DNA of 64,000 bases, taken from positions 242,120 to 306,119 of the forward strand of contig NZ_JAODIY010000004.1 of the NCBI RefSeq assembly GCF_026586665.1, written 5' to 3'. The position numbers were made by a program, and so were the translations under genes. Shown here piece after piece: positions 62,919 through 64,000 of the stretch. The notes below the pieces were generated by a model. That model was not told the origin of the DNA and made no database searches. It saw only the letters and a program-made list of their open reading frames with translations. Position 1 is the first letter of the stretch. Each line of letters opens with the position of its first letter. This DNA is from Halovenus rubra. Its GTDB lineage: Archaea; Halobacteriota; Halobacteria; Halobacteriales; Haloarculaceae.

Positions 62919-64000
62919 AACACTGTTGTGAGCGTGAACAGGACGTAGCCAAGCACGAGTGCAACGGCAAGTGAAGCAATCCACGCAAAGATAGTGTAGG
63001 CGATTTTTCTGGCACTGATTTCACCCGTCCCATCACGCGCTGCGAACCCGCTTCCGACGATAGCTGAAACGATAATCTGGTTGAACGAGACGGGAATTCC
63101 AAAGAAGACAGCCGTCTGAGCCAGCGCGAAGGACGGAATAAGCGCAGCGATAGATCTGTTTGGGCCCAGAGCTGCGTAATCCTGTGAAATTGCCTTAATC
63201 ATTCGAGGCGCGCCTGTCCAAGAACCAACGAGCAGCCCCAGACCACCTCCTAAAAGCACTGCGATAATTGGCACATCGAAGTCGCCAAGCAGTGGCACCA
63301 GCGGTCCAAGCGCCAGCCCCACCTGACTCCCACCTGCCGAAAACGCCACTAGACCACCGAGTACCAGCAGGAATCGGCGCTGTGCGACTGTTTCATTTTG
63401 TTGCATCTGCGAAAAGAGAAGCCCACCAGTCAGACAGCCGACTGCAACGGTTGCGCCAACCGAGACGACCAGTCCACCGCCGACCACTTCAGTGATTGTC
63501 TGAGCAAGAGAGGACTGTTGATCTCCCGGTGCAAAGAAGACAAACTGGATGTTTGCGAGCAAAAGACCGATAACTGCGCCAAAAAGTGGAATCGCAGCCG
63601 GGTTCGGGACGGTATCGGTTCGGAGTATCCGAGCTACTGTGTATGCAACTCCCCCACCGACAAAGGGCGTGCCAATCCAGAGTGTCGCAATTTCGCTGTA
63701 TTTCCCCCATGCAGGGTCACCACCCATCGCCAGTCCGACGCCGATAACGGCTCCAGTAACGGTAAAGGCCGTTGCTATCGGGTAACCGGTGAAAATACCG
63801 ATGGCAACAAGCCCCGCCGCGAGCAACAGTGCAATAGTCGCGGCGAGCGCCGAAAGTTCAGCGTTCCCGGCTATCAGCTCCGTCCCGACGGCTTCAGTTA
63901 CGTTTTTACCCTGAAGCACGGCACCGGAGAGACCAAGAATTCCAACCAGAAAGCCAGCGCGCATGACCGAGATAGCGTTCGCTCCAACCGCGGGCGCAAA
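62915..64000 (-). CDS. Inorganic phosphate transporter, PiT family (5' end outside window)
   Basis: Polytopic Na+- or H+-driven phosphate permease; 361 residues are visible and the frame is open to the window edge. The first visible residues FAPAVGANAISVMRAGFLVG are the conserved N-terminal PiT repeat, so the ATG at 63964 is internal and not the start. The second PiT repeat reads FGIPVSFNQIIVSAIVGSGF. About ten hydrophobic segments are visible. Nearby phn-type uptake genes are 40 kb away. Confidence 0.92.
   Translation of the reverse strand, partial: FAPAVGANAISVMRAGFLVGILGLSGAVLQGKNVTEAVGTELIAGNAELSALAATIALLLAAGLVAIGIFTGYPIATAFTVTGAVIGVGLAMGGDPAWGKYSEIATLWIGTPFVGGGVAYTVARILRTDTVPNPAAIPLFGAVIGLLLANIQFVFFAPGDQQSSLAQTITEVVGGGLVVSVGATVAVGCLTGGLLFSQMQQNETVAQRRFLLVLGGLVAFSAGGSQVGLALGPLVPLLGDFDVPIIAVLLGGGLGLLVGSWTGAPRMIKAISQDYAALGPNRSIAALIPSFALAQTAVFFGIPVSFNQIIVSAIVGSGFAARDGTGEISARKIAYTIFAWIASLAVALVLGYVLFTLTTVF

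Overview
The window is chromosomal DNA from a halophilic archaeon (class Halobacteria). Most predicted proteins are acidic. Secreted proteins are Tat lipoproteins with an RR motif and a Cys lipobox. Archaeal markers include MCM helicase, aMBF1, a HalX response regulator, TYW1, an AK6-type adenylate kinase and a FlaD/E archaellum protein. Many short proteins of haloarchaea-only families are present. By eye the base composition is close to 50% GC, modest for this class; I cannot name the genus.

Layout. 1-4128: ba3-type cytochrome oxidase genes diverge from a FixI/CcoI-like copper ATPase across a 23-bp inverted repeat. 4257-8288: HalX regulator, aMBF1, DJ-1/PfpI protein, then the hisC - adenylate kinase - phospholipid synthase operon on the minus strand. 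8374-11563: a tRNA-Arg(CCT) gene followed by a 3.1-kb island bounded by a 23-bp copy of the tRNA 3' end. The island holds a flavin monooxygenase, a small lipoprotein-like gene and a truncated winged-helix regulator. 12453-16689: flippase-like membrane protein, a PAPS-type sulfotransferase, ATP sulfurylase and APS kinase, together a likely sulfation cassette. 16821-22560: glycolate/lactate oxidase, a phosphonate-type ABC operon (phnDCE) with a coupled P-loop kinase, and a CBS protein. 22616-30952: NAD kinase/IMPase fusion, thioredoxin reductase, LarC, an E1-like/YcaO fusion, a DUF63 protein and a second IMPase. 31015-33970: zinc ABC operon whose binding protein carries a 30-bp minisatellite. 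34325-39294: a 55-residue histone-fold protein, argS, M29 peptidase, taw1, cyclophilin and tRNA-Leu(TAA). 39497-46678: a degenerate tRNA-Leu repeat, a TnpB relic and a five-gene oligopeptide ABC operon. 46924-53593: small haloarchaeal genes, a TrkA-N protein between two stand-alone RAM-domain genes, and two flavoproteins. 53939-59974: an unknown gene, CheW and ParA in one operon, opposite a FlaD/E gene, MCM and a Cas4-like protein. 59976-64000: Sua5, a cysteine-free peroxiredoxin-fold protein, glutaredoxin, a CNNM/HlyC transporter and a phosphate permease that runs off the end.

Most of the window is ordinary core chromosome. The parts that best repay a second look are the sulfation cassette, the tRNA-Arg island, the ParA-CheW operon, the orphan YcaO fusion, the Cas4-like protein without visible nuclease residues, the ZnuA minisatellite, and operator-like palindromes upstream of the copper/oxidase pair, the HalX gene and the zinc operon.
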